Shown: positions 26,735 through 35,773 of the stretch, piece after piece
Numbering within the stretch: position 1 is the first letter of the stretch
Layout: each line of letters starts with the position of its first letter
From: Chloroflexota bacterium
GTDB lineage: Bacteria; Chloroflexota; Anaerolineae; Aggregatilineales; Phototrophicaceae
Length of the DNA stretch: 64,000 bases
Assembly (NCBI GenBank): GCA_016223085.1
Contig: JACRPS010000003.1
Location: 496,001-560,000 of the forward strand
Direction of reading: 5' to 3'
Translations under genes and position numbers: made by a program
Notes under the pieces: generated by a model
Seen by the model: only the letters and a program-made list of their open reading frames with translations
Told to the model about the DNA's origin: nothing
Database searches by the model: none

Positions 26735-26842
26735 GCCCCATTCCTTTCCAGCGCAATAAACATATCATATTGTGGAAAAACCAAACAGGGAGCTTCCGCC
26801 CCCTGTCTGCTGCTGCCATTTCAATTCTGAATGTCGCAGCCG

Positions 26843-28234
26843 CTATGAGCCGTTCTTGTGCAGGTAGGGCGAGCCGACGGCGAGATAACCGTAACCGCGT
26901 TCGACCAGTTCCATGTAATCGGGAATCATGCGGCGGCCATCAATCACCAGATACGGCGGTGGCACGGTCTGCTCGATGGTGCGCGACAGGCCGCGAAATT
27001 CTTCCCAGTCGGTGGAAATGAACAGCATATCGCTGCCCATCAGCGCCTCTTTGGGCGAGTTGTGGTAGCTGATGCGCTCGAACAGATGGTTTTCTTCCGG
27101 GTTGAAGAACCGCTGCGCCTCGTGCATCGCCAGCGGGTCGTAGGCGCGAATCGCCTTCACGCCACGACCGAGCAGCGCGTTGACCACCGCCAGTGACGAG
27201 GCATCGCGCATGTCGTTGGTGCGCTGTTTAAAGGCCAGCCCCAGCAGTGCCACCGTCTTGTTGTTGAAGTTCGCGCCCGCTTCGCGCACGGCGCGGTCTA
27301 CCATGTAGGTCTTCTGGTATTCGTTGATGTTGTAGACCGATTGCAGCAGGTCGGCGGCCTGTCCGGCGGTTTTAAACTGGTAGATCAGCGATTGGATGTC
27401 CTTGCCGAAGCACGAGCCGCCCGCACCGTTGGACACATACGACCCCCACGTGCTGATGCGGTTGTCCGCCGTCACGCCGCGCTTCAGGTCTTCCATACGG
27501 ATGTTAGGGAAGGCTTCGCCCAGCCGCGCACCGACGCCGTTCCAGAAGGAGATGTACGTCAGCAGCAGCGTGTTGGCAACGTACTTGATCGCCTCCGCCG
27601 TCTCCGGCGTGGTTTCGATGTAGCGAATACGAACGTGATTCACAAACTGCGAGTAAATGCGGCGGATGATCTTAAAGTCGTCTTCCGTGTCCGCGCCAAC
27701 CACCACGCGATCCGGGCGGCGCGATTTCTCCACTGCGTCACCTTCCGGCAGGAATTCAGGGTTGGACGCAACACCGGCGTTGGGGACGTTATGCTGCTTC
27801 AGCACACCTTCAAGCTGGCGAGCTGTGCCAATCGGCACGGTGCTTTTGTTAATCAGCACCACGCGGCGCTGGTCCTGCCGTTTTGCTAGCAACCGCGCCA
27901 GGTGGTTCGCCACGCCAAAGTAGTAGCTGAGGTCAGATGAGCCGTTCGGATTCGGCGGCGTGGGTGGACACAGGAAAATCGCATCTGTGCCTTCGATGAT
28001 GTTTTCCACCTCGTCCGCATGGCAGAAAAACAGGTAGCGGTTGAGATTTTCCGCGATGATGTCTGACAGGCCAGGTTCGTTGACGTATTTCTCGATCTGC
28101 TCCGGGTCGCCGGAGCAGTAAGCGGCAAGTTTCTGTTCGTCTACGTCGTAGGCGTAGACTTCGTGGCCGTATTCGGAGATGACGGCGGCATGGGTCAGGC
28201 CAACAAATCCGGTTCCAGCGACGAGAATTTTCAT
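26843..28234 (-). CDS. UDP-glucose/GDP-mannose dehydrogenase family protein
   Basis: A 463-residue NAD-dependent sugar-nucleotide dehydrogenase. It has the N-terminal Rossmann motif ILVAGTGFVGLTHAA, the substrate motif EFLPEGDAV, the catalytic cysteine in GGSCFGKDIQSL, and the C-terminal NAD-binding domain (KTVALLGLAFKQRTNDMRDA). It oxidises a UDP-hexose twice to the uronic acid for surface polysaccharides. UDP-glucose is the usual substrate, but GDP-mannose or UDP-GlcNAc cannot be excluded. It is transcribed in the same direction as the flavoprotein and flippase-like genes upstream. Confidence 0.9.
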   Translation of the reverse strand: MKILVAGTGFVGLTHAAVISEYGHEVYAYDVDEQKLAAYCSGDPEQIEKYVNEPGLSDIIAENLNRYLFFCHADEVENIIEGTDAIFLCPPTPPNPNGSSDLSYYFGVANHLARLLAKRQDQRRVVLINKSTVPIGTARQLEGVLKQHNVPNAGVASNPEFLPEGDAVEKSRRPDRVVVGADTEDDFKIIRRIYSQFVNHVRIRYIETTPETAEAIKYVANTLLLTYISFWNGVGARLGEAFPNIRMEDLKRGVTADNRISTWGSYVSNGAGGSCFGKDIQSLIYQFKTAGQAADLLQSVYNINEYQKTYMVDRAVREAGANFNNKTVALLGLAFKQRTNDMRDASSLAVVNALLGRGVKAIRAYDPLAMHEAQRFFNPEENHLFERISYHNSPKEALMGSDMLFISTDWEEFRGLSRTIEQTVPPPYLVIDGRRMIPDYMELVERGYGYLAVGSPYLHKNGS

Positions 28235-28379
28235 GGAAACTCCTTACTCAGCGAGATAGGTTGGCGACCAGAAGCCGCCTGATCGAGCTTATGCGCCTAT
28301 TGTAATGGAAATTGATACAGATAGTAGGTGTGATCATTCGCAGCGGAATAATCCGGAATCCTCAAACATGACGCCAACC

Positions 28380-29720
28380 TTATCGTTCCACCCTTGCATC
28401 CGCCTTAACTGCCAGCTTCGCCACGTCGCGCCCGATGCGAACGGCGTAATTCGTGCCGCGATCCCAGGGGTAGACCTGGCTCATGCTGGCCCAGTAAACG
28501 CCGGACAGCGGCGTTTGCAGCGGTGGAATCTTCGCGCTGTGGTTCACGCCCGGTACGGGCTGCGCGTAAGGCGCGCGCCATACCCAACTTTTCCGAATCC
28601 AACCCGGTGCAAACTGCGGGTTCACCTTCTTCAGTGCCGGCAGGAAGCGTTCCACCAGCGCATCGTCGCTCAGTTTAAAGTATTCGTGGTCGGCGGGGAT
28701 ATAATCGCCACAGTACACCAGCACATCACCACCGTAATGGCGCTTGTCCAGGAAGTTGGTATGCTCCACCAACGCCAGGAACGGAAACTCGCTGGCGCGT
28801 TTGTCCGCCGAGGTGGCCGGCAGGTTCAGCCAGTACGTGCCGTCGGTCAGCACTGATTGTTTCAATGCCAGCACAACGCAGATCGCGCCGATGCTTTCCA
28901 GCGCGGCGGCCTGCTGGCCGTAGGGCGTTTGTCGCAAATCGGGCGTGAGTTTGAGCATCAGGCCGGGCGAAGTGGTGCTGATGATGCGGTCGAAGACGCG
29001 GGTTTCGCCGTTAACCGTCAGCGCCGGCTGGACGTTCTGCGCCGCTATTTGCTGCACTGGCGTGTTCAGGTGGATGGCCGCGCCCTTACCCCGCACGGCG
29101 TCCGCCAGCGTGTTTAGGAAGGACTGGAAACCGCCCTCGAAAATGCCCAGCCGAACAGAGCGCGTGTAAATGCGCGCCCACATCCAGGCCATGTTTACGT
29201 CCTGGTAGCGGTCGGCGAACTTGCCGATCAGCAGCGGACGCCACAGGCGGTTGTAGGCTTCGTCGCCCATTACGCGCCGCATCCACTGGTCGGCGGTGAC
29301 TGTTTCCAGCGCGCGCCAGTTCTTGGTGATAAACTTCAGGTACACGCCCGCCAGCCCCAGCCGGAACAGGCTGAGGGGTGACAGCGGCAGCCGGAGCGCC
29401 GAAGCGTTCATCTCTGACCGATAGATTTTGCCGTCAATCCAGTAGCTGGTTTTGGGGCGTGGGAACAGCACTTTGTCGGCGCAGCCGAGTTCATCCACCA
29501 GCTTCAGAATGTCCGTGTCGGTTTCAAACCAGTGATGGTAAAACTTTTCCAGCGACCAGTCCCAGCCCTCGTCGCGGAAGCCGGCGGCCAGCCCGCCCAC
29601 TTCCGGTTCGGCCTCGAAGATTTCGACCTGATGCCCGGCGCGCGCCAAATCCCAGGCGGCGGCCAGTCCCGCCGCGCCCGCGCCGATGATCGCTACGGAT
29701 AGTTTGGAGTTTTCAGTCAT
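28380..29720 (-). CDS. FAD-dependent amine-oxidase/protoporphyrinogen-oxidase-like protein
   Basis: A 446-residue flavoprotein. The FAD-binding motif is VAIIGAGAAGLAAAWDLARA, followed by GGLAAGF and, near the end, GVYWASMSQVYPWDRGTNYA in the second FAD contact. The central part (FEGGFQSFLNTLADAVRGKG) is typical of NAD(P)/FAD oxidoreductases grouped with HemY, phytoene desaturase and UDP-galactopyranose mutase-like proteins. Next to a sugar-nucleotide dehydrogenase and a flippase-like protein, a role in lipid or polysaccharide precursor synthesis is more likely than haem synthesis; this is inference. Confidence 0.8.
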   Translation of the reverse strand: MTENSKLSVAIIGAGAAGLAAAWDLARAGHQVEIFEAEPEVGGLAAGFRDEGWDWSLEKFYHHWFETDTDILKLVDELGCADKVLFPRPKTSYWIDGKIYRSEMNASALRLPLSPLSLFRLGLAGVYLKFITKNWRALETVTADQWMRRVMGDEAYNRLWRPLLIGKFADRYQDVNMAWMWARIYTRSVRLGIFEGGFQSFLNTLADAVRGKGAAIHLNTPVQQIAAQNVQPALTVNGETRVFDRIISTTSPGLMLKLTPDLRQTPYGQQAAALESIGAICVVLALKQSVLTDGTYWLNLPATSADKRASEFPFLALVEHTNFLDKRHYGGDVLVYCGDYIPADHEYFKLSDDALVERFLPALKKVNPQFAPGWIRKSWVWRAPYAQPVPGVNHSAKIPPLQTPLSGVYWASMSQVYPWDRGTNYAVRIGRDVAKLAVKADARVER

Positions 29721-29771
29721 CAGTTATCAGTTTTTACCTTCAGCCAACTGCCAATTGCCAATCGCCAAAAG

Positions 29772-30776
29772 CTAATCCCCCACTGCCGTTGTTTCCAGTT
29801 CGCGGGCGTGGGTGATGGCCGACCAGCCAAGTCCCTGGCGAATCAGATAGTAGAATCCCAGTACAGTCGCCGGTAACCAGACGACGACATGTGTCACCAG
29901 CGCGAAGGCTTTCGCCTGCTCGCGCGGCACGCCGGCGGCGATCAGCGCCAGCCCGCCGAAATATTCGAAGATGCCAATCTGCCCCGGCGATGCGGGAATC
30001 AGTCCGGCGAGGTTGACCATGCCGACGGCCAGCAGCATGACCGGGTAGCCCAGTTGCAGCCCAAACGCCGCCGCGACCATCCAGTACACCACGGCGTGGA
30101 CCAGCCAGCTCGCAAACGAGGCCGCCACCGCGCCCGCTAAATCCTTCGGGCTGCGCAGCCCTTCCAGACCATTGAGGATGTCTTCGCCGATGTCGTTGAC
30201 AAGCTGCGCCAGCCGCGCGGGCAAAAATCGCTCAAACAGGCGGAGCACGGCGCGCATCAGGCCGGGACGGAACGCCAGCACAAAAAACACGGCCACCGCA
30301 CCCAGGAACACCACCGAAGCGACCTTAATCATGGTATTGATTTCCGGCGTGGCAATCGGCACAAACAGCAGCGCCACGATGATAAACGTCAGCATCACCA
30401 GCCCATCAAACACACGCTCGATGATGACCGTCGTCGCCGATTTGGCAATTGGCACGCGATAGCGGTGCTGGAGCAGCACCACCCGCAGCACTTCGCCGCT
30501 GCGGAACGGATACACGTTGTTGCCCATGTAGCCGATCATCACCAGTTGGGTGAGATAGCCGAGGGGAACGGTTGAAACCGCCCGCAGCAGGAAACCCCAG
30601 CGCCAGGCGATCAGCACCACCGAGACGATAAAAACGACCACTGCTGCCGCCAGCCACAGCAGGTTTACCTGCCGGATGTAGCCGAGAACGGCTGTCAGTT
30701 CCAGATTGCCAAATGCCAGCCACAGGAAAACCAGACTGATAACAATCCCCAGGCCGACCACCAGCCATTTACGCAT
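29772..30776 (-). CDS. LPG-synthase-TM/UPF0104 flippase-like membrane protein
   Basis: A 334-residue protein with about eight membrane helices. It carries the family marker FRSGEVLRVV and, late, LIPASPGQIGIFEYFGGLAL. This domain is found in lysylphosphatidylglycerol synthases and in stand-alone proteins that may move or modify lipid-linked sugars. No lysyl-transfer domain is present. It lies 51 bases before the flavoprotein gene on the same strand and is likely cotranscribed. Confidence 0.85.
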   Translation of the reverse strand: MRKWLVVGLGIVISLVFLWLAFGNLELTAVLGYIRQVNLLWLAAAVVVFIVSVVLIAWRWGFLLRAVSTVPLGYLTQLVMIGYMGNNVYPFRSGEVLRVVLLQHRYRVPIAKSATTVIIERVFDGLVMLTFIIVALLFVPIATPEINTMIKVASVVFLGAVAVFFVLAFRPGLMRAVLRLFERFLPARLAQLVNDIGEDILNGLEGLRSPKDLAGAVAASFASWLVHAVVYWMVAAAFGLQLGYPVMLLAVGMVNLAGLIPASPGQIGIFEYFGGLALIAAGVPREQAKAFALVTHVVVWLPATVLGFYYLIRQGLGWSAITHARELETTAVGD

Positions 30777-30988
30777 ACCGTACCAACCTGGATAAATTTG
30801 CCGCCGCCATTATAGCTGCTTTTGAGGTGAATAATAGGCTGATTAACCTGGCCCGGCAGCCCACGAATCGCACTTGTGTTCTACTCAATCAGCAGTACAA
30901 TGGACTCAAAACAGATGTGGTAACTTGAGCAAACACCCCTGTTTCGGGTACACTGAACATAACCAACAGCGTATTCCGGGAGCAACTG

Positions 30989-31330
30989 ATGAGCGATCAC
31001 TCTTCCGAAGACCCCAAGTGGCTGGACGAATTTGAAGACCTGGCGAACCGCGAACTGGATGAAGGGTCGTCCTGTGAGCAGATACACCCCATCATTGAAC
31101 GCTGGTTCCAACGGTTGATGGAAGGCGAACCGCCGCAGTCCCGCGATTCGGTGATGCAGGCGATGGCCTGTCTGTCAACGGAAGTGCTGTATAACTCGCC
31201 CGATGATCTGATCGAATCGCTGATGGCAAATATGAGCGAAGATGATCTCGCTACCTGGATCGAACATATCCTGCTGGTTGGCCGCGCCTTTGAGATTGCC
31301 CTGCGGAATGGCGAACTGGACGATCTTTAA
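30989..31330 (+). CDS. Small acidic helical protein, unknown
   Basis: A 113-residue, strongly acidic protein, helical throughout (WLDEFEDLANRELDEGSSCE, then SPDDLIESLMANMSEDDLAT). No motif is recognised. GGGAGCAAC lies just before the ATG. The last four bases overlap the stop of the convergent polymer-forming protein gene. Confidence 0.55.
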   Translation: MSDHSSEDPKWLDEFEDLANRELDEGSSCEQIHPIIERWFQRLMEGEPPQSRDSVMQAMACLSTEVLYNSPDDLIESLMANMSEDDLATWIEHILLVGRAFEIALRNGELDDL

Positions 31331-32760
31331 TCGTCCCACCAGCGGAAGCCGGCGGGCAGGTTGTCCATGCCAGGAGGTTTGCCGCTGTCCTCGATAATCG
31401 GCGGCGGTGGTGGGGCGCTGTCCGGCGCGCGGTAGACCAGCACCGGCACACGCTCATAAGCCGGACGAAGCTGCACGATAAGATGCACGGCAATCGCGCC
31501 CAGGCCAAATAGCAGCGCCGCGAGGTTAATCACCCACCCAATGACCGGCAGCGACGCCAGCAGCGCCAGCACGATCACCCCCACCAACAGGCTGATAGTG
31601 GTGATGCGCCGGCTGCCGTCGTCACCCACTGCGACCCGTACGATCAACCGCCCCATAAACAGCGCCACCAGCACGCGGCTGATGAAGATCACAACCAGCG
31701 CGAAGCCGCCCGAACTGCCCAGTGTCGCCACAATCAGCACGATGCTGGCCGCCAGCGACAGGCCGGTGAGTTGAAGCTGCCCCAGGATAATCAGCAGCAG
31801 GATGCCTACGCCGGCGATCACAAAAACCGCCAGCACACCCACGATCAGCGCCAGCAGCCCCGCGCCCAGGCTCCACAGCGGGCGAGCCTGCATCTGGCGC
31901 AGCGGCAGTTGCAGCGGACGGTAGGCCAGCGACAGGCCGATCAGGCCAATGACGGTCAGCGTCAGCAGTTCCTGCAAGACCTGCGACAGATAAATGCCCA
32001 GTTCGCGCCCGCCGCGCTGTTCTTCCGGGATGATCTGCGTCAGATCGGGTTGGGAACTGATCGGCGTAAACACCGTTTCGCCCGCCACCTGCCCGCTGAT
32101 CGTGCCTTCGACCGGGCCGGTGTACAGCAAATCGCCTTCAATACGTCCCCGCTGGGCGACCACCAGTCCCGGTTTCTGTACGGTCGTATCCCAGAACAAC
32201 GGGAACAGCAGATTCAGCCATTGGGAAAAGGCCGTCGCGTTGGGGTCGGCGACGGCGGCGTTGACGTCCCGGCCAACCGTACCGGTGATGTCCAGCGCGC
32301 CGCCCCAGAAATTCACTTCGCCGCCGGTGCTGCCACCCAGCTTTAGCTCGTACCCCACGTTAGTCACGCTGCCCTGGACTGCCGCATCCAGATCGGTGCT
32401 GAGAGTCACGGCTACCAGGTCGCCGGTCGGGTTTTCAAACGTCGCGTCCGGCTCGATCCGCAGCACTGGCCCGACGAAGTGCAGGTTTTCGCCCGCCGTG
32501 CCGCTGAAGGTTAACTCCCCGGCCAGCAGCGAGATATCCCCGGTGACGCTGCCGTTGATGGTGGCGACCGAGGCCGCGCCGGTCAGATTGCCTTCCACGC
32601 GCCCATCAATCGTCAGCACCCGGCACAGCACAAACAGGTTGTCCTGTATCACTTCTGTCGCCGGGATGATACACTCGTCGCCCTGGCGGATTTCGCGCGC
32701 GGCGGTGCGGCCCATACCGAGCAGCGCCAGCAGCGTCAGAATCAAAGCTAGTCGTCGCAT
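31327..32760 (-). CDS. Exported polymer-forming (bactofilin-like) domain with C-terminal membrane helices
   Basis: A 477-residue protein. ATG at 32760 is chosen because AGGAG stands 8 bases before it; a GTG at 32769 is possible. After a signal peptide (LALILTLLALLGMGRTAA), residues 25-200 show the short-period beta-helix pattern of polymer-forming domains (VLTIDGRVEGNLTGAASVAT, then INGSVTGDISLLAGELTFSG). From about residue 255 come five or six membrane helices. Bactofilins form filaments in the cytoplasm; here the domain appears to be outside the membrane, which is unusual. The function may be structural. Confidence 0.7.
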   Translation of the reverse strand: MRRLALILTLLALLGMGRTAAREIRQGDECIIPATEVIQDNLFVLCRVLTIDGRVEGNLTGAASVATINGSVTGDISLLAGELTFSGTAGENLHFVGPVLRIEPDATFENPTGDLVAVTLSTDLDAAVQGSVTNVGYELKLGGSTGGEVNFWGGALDITGTVGRDVNAAVADPNATAFSQWLNLLFPLFWDTTVQKPGLVVAQRGRIEGDLLYTGPVEGTISGQVAGETVFTPISSQPDLTQIIPEEQRGGRELGIYLSQVLQELLTLTVIGLIGLSLAYRPLQLPLRQMQARPLWSLGAGLLALIVGVLAVFVIAGVGILLLIILGQLQLTGLSLAASIVLIVATLGSSGGFALVVIFISRVLVALFMGRLIVRVAVGDDGSRRITTISLLVGVIVLALLASLPVIGWVINLAALLFGLGAIAVHLIVQLRPAYERVPVLVYRAPDSAPPPPPIIEDSGKPPGMDNLPAGFRWWDD

Positions 32761-32895
32761 GAAGCTCACTCCTGAAAAGCCCCCCGATTGTACGAGGCCG
32801 GACGACTATTGCCAATTACGGGCGAATCTGACACAATCAGAGCAGTTGATGAAGAAAGGTGGAGACAATCCGTTTTGTCTCTACAACACCAGCCT

Positions 32896-33231
32896 ATGTT
32901 TTCCCGGCGAATCACCCTCACCATCACCGGCAACAGCCACACCCAGACGGTGCAGCTTGAACTCACCAACCGCGCCGTTATTGGCCGCAGCGTCGAGTCC
33001 GGCGACGCCAGGCCGGACGTGGACCTAACCCCGTTTGGCGGCGCGGAAAGCGGCGTATCGCGGGTTCACGCGGCGCTGGTGCTGGATGGCGACCATGTCT
33101 CCATCGAAGACCTGGACAGCACCAGCGGCACGCGCCTGAACGGCCTGCTGCTGCCCCCGCACGAACCGTACCGACTGCGCAGCCAGGACGAACTGGAACT
33201 GGGGCAGGTGCGCGTGACGGTGCGGTTTTAG
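32896..33231 (+). CDS. FHA-domain protein
   Basis: A 111-residue protein consisting of one forkhead-associated domain. Conserved positions are visible: AVIGRSVESGD, SGVSRVHAALVLDGDHVSIE, DLDSTSGTRLNG. Such domains bind phosphothreonine peptides, so the protein is a signalling adaptor. The start is uncertain: ATG at 32896 lacks a ribosome site, while a TTG at 32875 has GGTGGAG about 10 bases upstream. No kinase gene is adjacent. Confidence 0.85.
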   Translation: MFSRRITLTITGNSHTQTVQLELTNRAVIGRSVESGDARPDVDLTPFGGAESGVSRVHAALVLDGDHVSIEDLDSTSGTRLNGLLLPPHEPYRLRSQDELELGQVRVTVRF

Positions 33232-33244
33232 AAACTGGCTGATC

Positions 33245-34189
33245 TCACTTATTGCAGTCAATAATCGCGTCGCGCACGATCTGGGCGCTGCGGCGCAGCG
33301 CGGCCTGCTCCGTATCGTCCAGCGGCGGTGGGAAGGTTGCCAGAATGCCGCTGCCGCCGACCAGGTGCGGCAGAGCGACGGTCACATCCGGAACGCCGGC
33401 CACCTCTGGCACGGGCGTGCAGACCGTTAAGATCGCCTGCTGGTCACGCAGAATCACGTCTACGATGCGCGCCAGGGCGCTGCCGATGCCGTAGTAGGTT
33501 GCACCCTTGCCCTGGATGATGTTGTACGCCGCGCGGCGCACCTGCGTGTCAATCTCCTGCCGGGTGGCGTCGTCCAGCGGCGCGGTGTGGCGAAGCTGTG
33601 TAAATTCTTCCAGCGGGATGCCGCCGACTGACACCAGCGACCAGGTAAGCACTTCCGAATCGCCGTGTTCGCCGAGAACGTAGCCGTGAATGTGGTACGA
33701 GTCTACCCCCAGGTGCCGCCCCAGCAGCGCCCGAAACCGCGCTGTGTCCAGCGTCGTGCCGGAGCCGATGATGCGGCTGGATGGCACGTTAAAATCGGCG
33801 GCGAAACAGGCGGAGAGATGGGTCATCACGTCAACCGGGTTGGTGGCGACCACGATCACCGCTTCCGGCGCGTGCTGCAGGATGGACGGAATCACCGCGC
33901 GGAAGACACTGGCGTTGCGTTCCAGCAGTTGCAGCCGCGTTTCGCCCGGCTGCTGGTTCACGCCCGCCGCGACGATGACCACCCGGCAGCCAACCAGATC
34001 GGGATAGTCCCCGGCGGCCACCCGCAGCGGGTGCGCGAACGGCACAGCGTGCAGGATGTCCGCCGCCTCCGCCTGGGCGCGCGCCATGTTTTTGTCCACC
34101 AGCACCAGTTCCCGGCCTATGCCGCGCATCACCAGCGCGTAGGCCGCCGTCGCGCCGACCAATCCACAGCCAACTACACCGATTTTCAT
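33245..34189 (-). CDS. ldh: L-lactate dehydrogenase
   Basis: A 314-residue NAD-dependent enzyme. It has the Rossmann motif [16 protein letters not shown]. The specificity position is glutamine ([16 protein letters not shown]), as in lactate dehydrogenases; malate dehydrogenases have arginine there. Catalytic residues are present: Arg in GETR, Asp and Arg in [11 protein letters not shown] and His in GEHGDSE. It interconverts pyruvate and L-lactate. The gene stands alone, convergent with the FHA gene. Confidence 0.9.
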   Translation of the reverse strand: MKIGVVGCGLVGATAAYALVMRGIGRELVLVDKNMARAQAEAADILHAVPFAHPLRVAAGDYPDLVGCRVVIVAAGVNQQPGETRLQLLERNASVFRAVIPSILQHAPEAVIVVATNPVDVMTHLSACFAADFNVPSSRIIGSGTTLDTARFRALLGRHLGVDSYHIHGYVLGEHGDSEVLTWSLVSVGGIPLEEFTQLRHTAPLDDATRQEIDTQVRRAAYNIIQGKGATYYGIGSALARIVDVILRDQQAILTVCTPVPEVAGVPDVTVALPHLVGGSGILATFPPPLDDTEQAALRRSAQIVRDAIIDCNK

Positions 34190-34206
34190 ACAATCCCTCC
34201 AGATTC

Positions 34207-34241
34207 AACGCAAAGACGCCAGGAAGCAAAGTCGCAAAGTC
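34207..34241 (-). repeat. Octamer array, inverted copy
   Basis: Read on the minus strand: four octamers of the NNCTTTGC type (one decayed) followed by GTT, the same layout as at 19613-19647. A GTAGGG palindrome follows within 14 bases. Confidence 0.65.
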
Positions 34242-34254
34242 AATGAGAGGTATC

Positions 34255-34282
34255 GTAGGGACGAGGCAAGCCTCGTCCCGAC
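34255..34282. repeat. GTAGGG palindrome, ACGAGGC type
   Basis: Arm GTAGGGACGAGGC, loop AA, complementary arm with one substitution (CCCGAC instead of CCCTAC). The core matches the perfect copy at 51002-51029. Confidence 0.85.
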
Positions 34283-34389
34283 TTGAACGCCGGCATCATC
34301 GCTTGAAACACCAGCCGGCTTTGCGCCATCGTGCCAATAACGGTATGATGAACGCAGACTATAACGGCTGGCATCAAGAGTTACAAGCA

Positions 34390-34752
34390 ATGTACCGAAG
34401 TTTTACCGATCGCGTCCTGGGCGGCGTTTGCGGAGGCCTGGGCGCGTTGTTCCCGCTGAATGCGTGGGTTTTCCGCGCGGTCTTTGTGGCGCTGGCCGTG
34501 CTGACCACGGGCGCATTCGCCGCGCTCTATCTGCTGCTGTGGTGGCTGCTACCGCAGGAATCGCTGGTTCGTGGGCGGCGCGGCGGCGCAGGCTGGCTGC
34601 TGCTGGTGATCGTGCTGGTGATAGCGACGCTGCTGGCCTGGCTGGCGCACGTCAGCGGTGGCCTGAACGGCCCAACCGGGCAAAACCTGTTCTGGCCGGC
34701 GCTGCTGGTGGCCCTCAGCGCGGTATTTTTTCTGCGCCAGGTGAGGGGGTAG
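34390..34752 (+). CDS. PspC-domain membrane protein
   Basis: A 120-residue protein. The ATG at 34390 gives the normal PspC N-terminus (MYRSFTDRVLGGVCGGLGAL), with helices at residues 25-55, 65-85 and 98-116. PspC domains belong to envelope-stress responses. It lies 3 bases before a toast-rack-type gene, and such pairs are common in Gram-positive-like envelope stress modules. Confidence 0.85.
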   Translation: MYRSFTDRVLGGVCGGLGALFPLNAWVFRAVFVALAVLTTGAFAALYLLLWWLLPQESLVRGRRGGAGWLLLVIVLVIATLLAWLAHVSGGLNGPTGQNLFWPALLVALSAVFFLRQVRG

Positions 34753-34755
34753 GCC

Positions 34756-35694
34756 ATGCGGCGGCGGACCAATTTTGTATTTGGACTGGTGCTGCTGGCG
34801 GCGGCGGTGCTGCTGCTGCTGCGCGCGCTCGACCTGATTCCCACCGGCATTTATGACCTGTTCTCCCGCGCCTGGCCGGCGCTGCTGGTGCTGGTCGGGC
34901 TGGTGATCCTCCTGCGCGACCGGGTGCGCTTTGGCGGTCTGCTGGCGCTGGTCGCCTGTGTGGCGCTGGTGGCCGGCGTGACAGCCTACGCCTATTCCTC
35001 GCGGGCGACACGCGAACAGGATGCCTATCAAATGGCGGTGGAGCAGGCCATCGGTGATGGCGTGACGCTGCTGCGGGTGCAGGTGAATACGCTTAACACC
35101 GATGTGGAACTGGTGCGGTCGCTGCAGGAGCGGCAGGTGACGGGACAGTTTGTTGGTAGCACCGAAAGCCGGCTGGAAGTGGGGTATGCCGAAGCGGGTG
35201 ACAGCACCGCGACGCTGACCGTGCGCGAAACCCAGCCGAACCCCTACCCGCTGCTGGAAGCGGTCGGGCGTGGGCGGCTGCGGCTCGATTTGCCACCAGG
35301 CGTGGGGTTGGACGTAGACTTCGTAGGCGACAACGGCGAGGCCAGCCTAAGCCTGAGCGGACTAGCGCTAGAACGCCTGAACATGGACCTTAAACGCGGT
35401 GACGCGCTGGTGACGCTGCCGGATTACGACCCGCAGGCCTCGGCAGAGGATGACGTGTTGGGGGTACTGGCGGCGCGGGACGGCAGCGTGACGGTGTTTG
35501 TGCCAAATACGGTCGCGGCGCGGCTGGAACTGACCAGCGCGGCACCACCACAATACGACGCCAACGCCTACAACCTGCTGGCGAACGGCGTGCTGGAAGC
35601 GCGCAACTTTGACACGTTTGCCACGAAGTTACGCTACGTGGTGCAGGCCCCGCGCGGGCAGGTCAGTCTGCAAGTGGTTGAGCCGGGGACGTAA
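34756..35694 (+). CDS. LiaF-like/toast-rack membrane protein
   Basis: A 312-residue protein. Residues 5-85 hold membrane helices of the LiaF-type (DUF5668-like: LVLLAAAVLLLLRALDLIPT, then LLVLVGLVILLRDRVRFGGL). The remainder is a beta-rich domain of the DUF4097/toast-rack kind (LRLDLPPGVGLDVDFVGDNG, then LNMDLKRGDALVTLPDYDPQ). GAGGGGG is upstream. Cotranscribed with the PspC gene, it probably monitors membrane state; no kinase is adjacent. Confidence 0.75.
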   Translation: MRRRTNFVFGLVLLAAAVLLLLRALDLIPTGIYDLFSRAWPALLVLVGLVILLRDRVRFGGLLALVACVALVAGVTAYAYSSRATREQDAYQMAVEQAIGDGVTLLRVQVNTLNTDVELVRSLQERQVTGQFVGSTESRLEVGYAEAGDSTATLTVRETQPNPYPLLEAVGRGRLRLDLPPGVGLDVDFVGDNGEASLSLSGLALERLNMDLKRGDALVTLPDYDPQASAEDDVLGVLAARDGSVTVFVPNTVAARLELTSAAPPQYDANAYNLLANGVLEARNFDTFATKLRYVVQAPRGQVSLQVVEPGT

Positions 35695-35714
35695 GAAATC
35701 AGGTTGATTGAATC

Positions 35715-35743
35715 GCAGGGGCGGCCAGGCGGGTCGCCTCTGC
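35715..35743. repeat. Eroded palindrome of the GTAGGG family
   Basis: Outer ends read GCAGGGGCG and CGCCTCTGC; the inner arms are decayed. It lies between the convergent toast-rack and STAS-sensor genes. Confidence 0.5.
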
Positions 35744-35773
35744 AAACCACATGCTTTCAACCATCCTCCAGTG

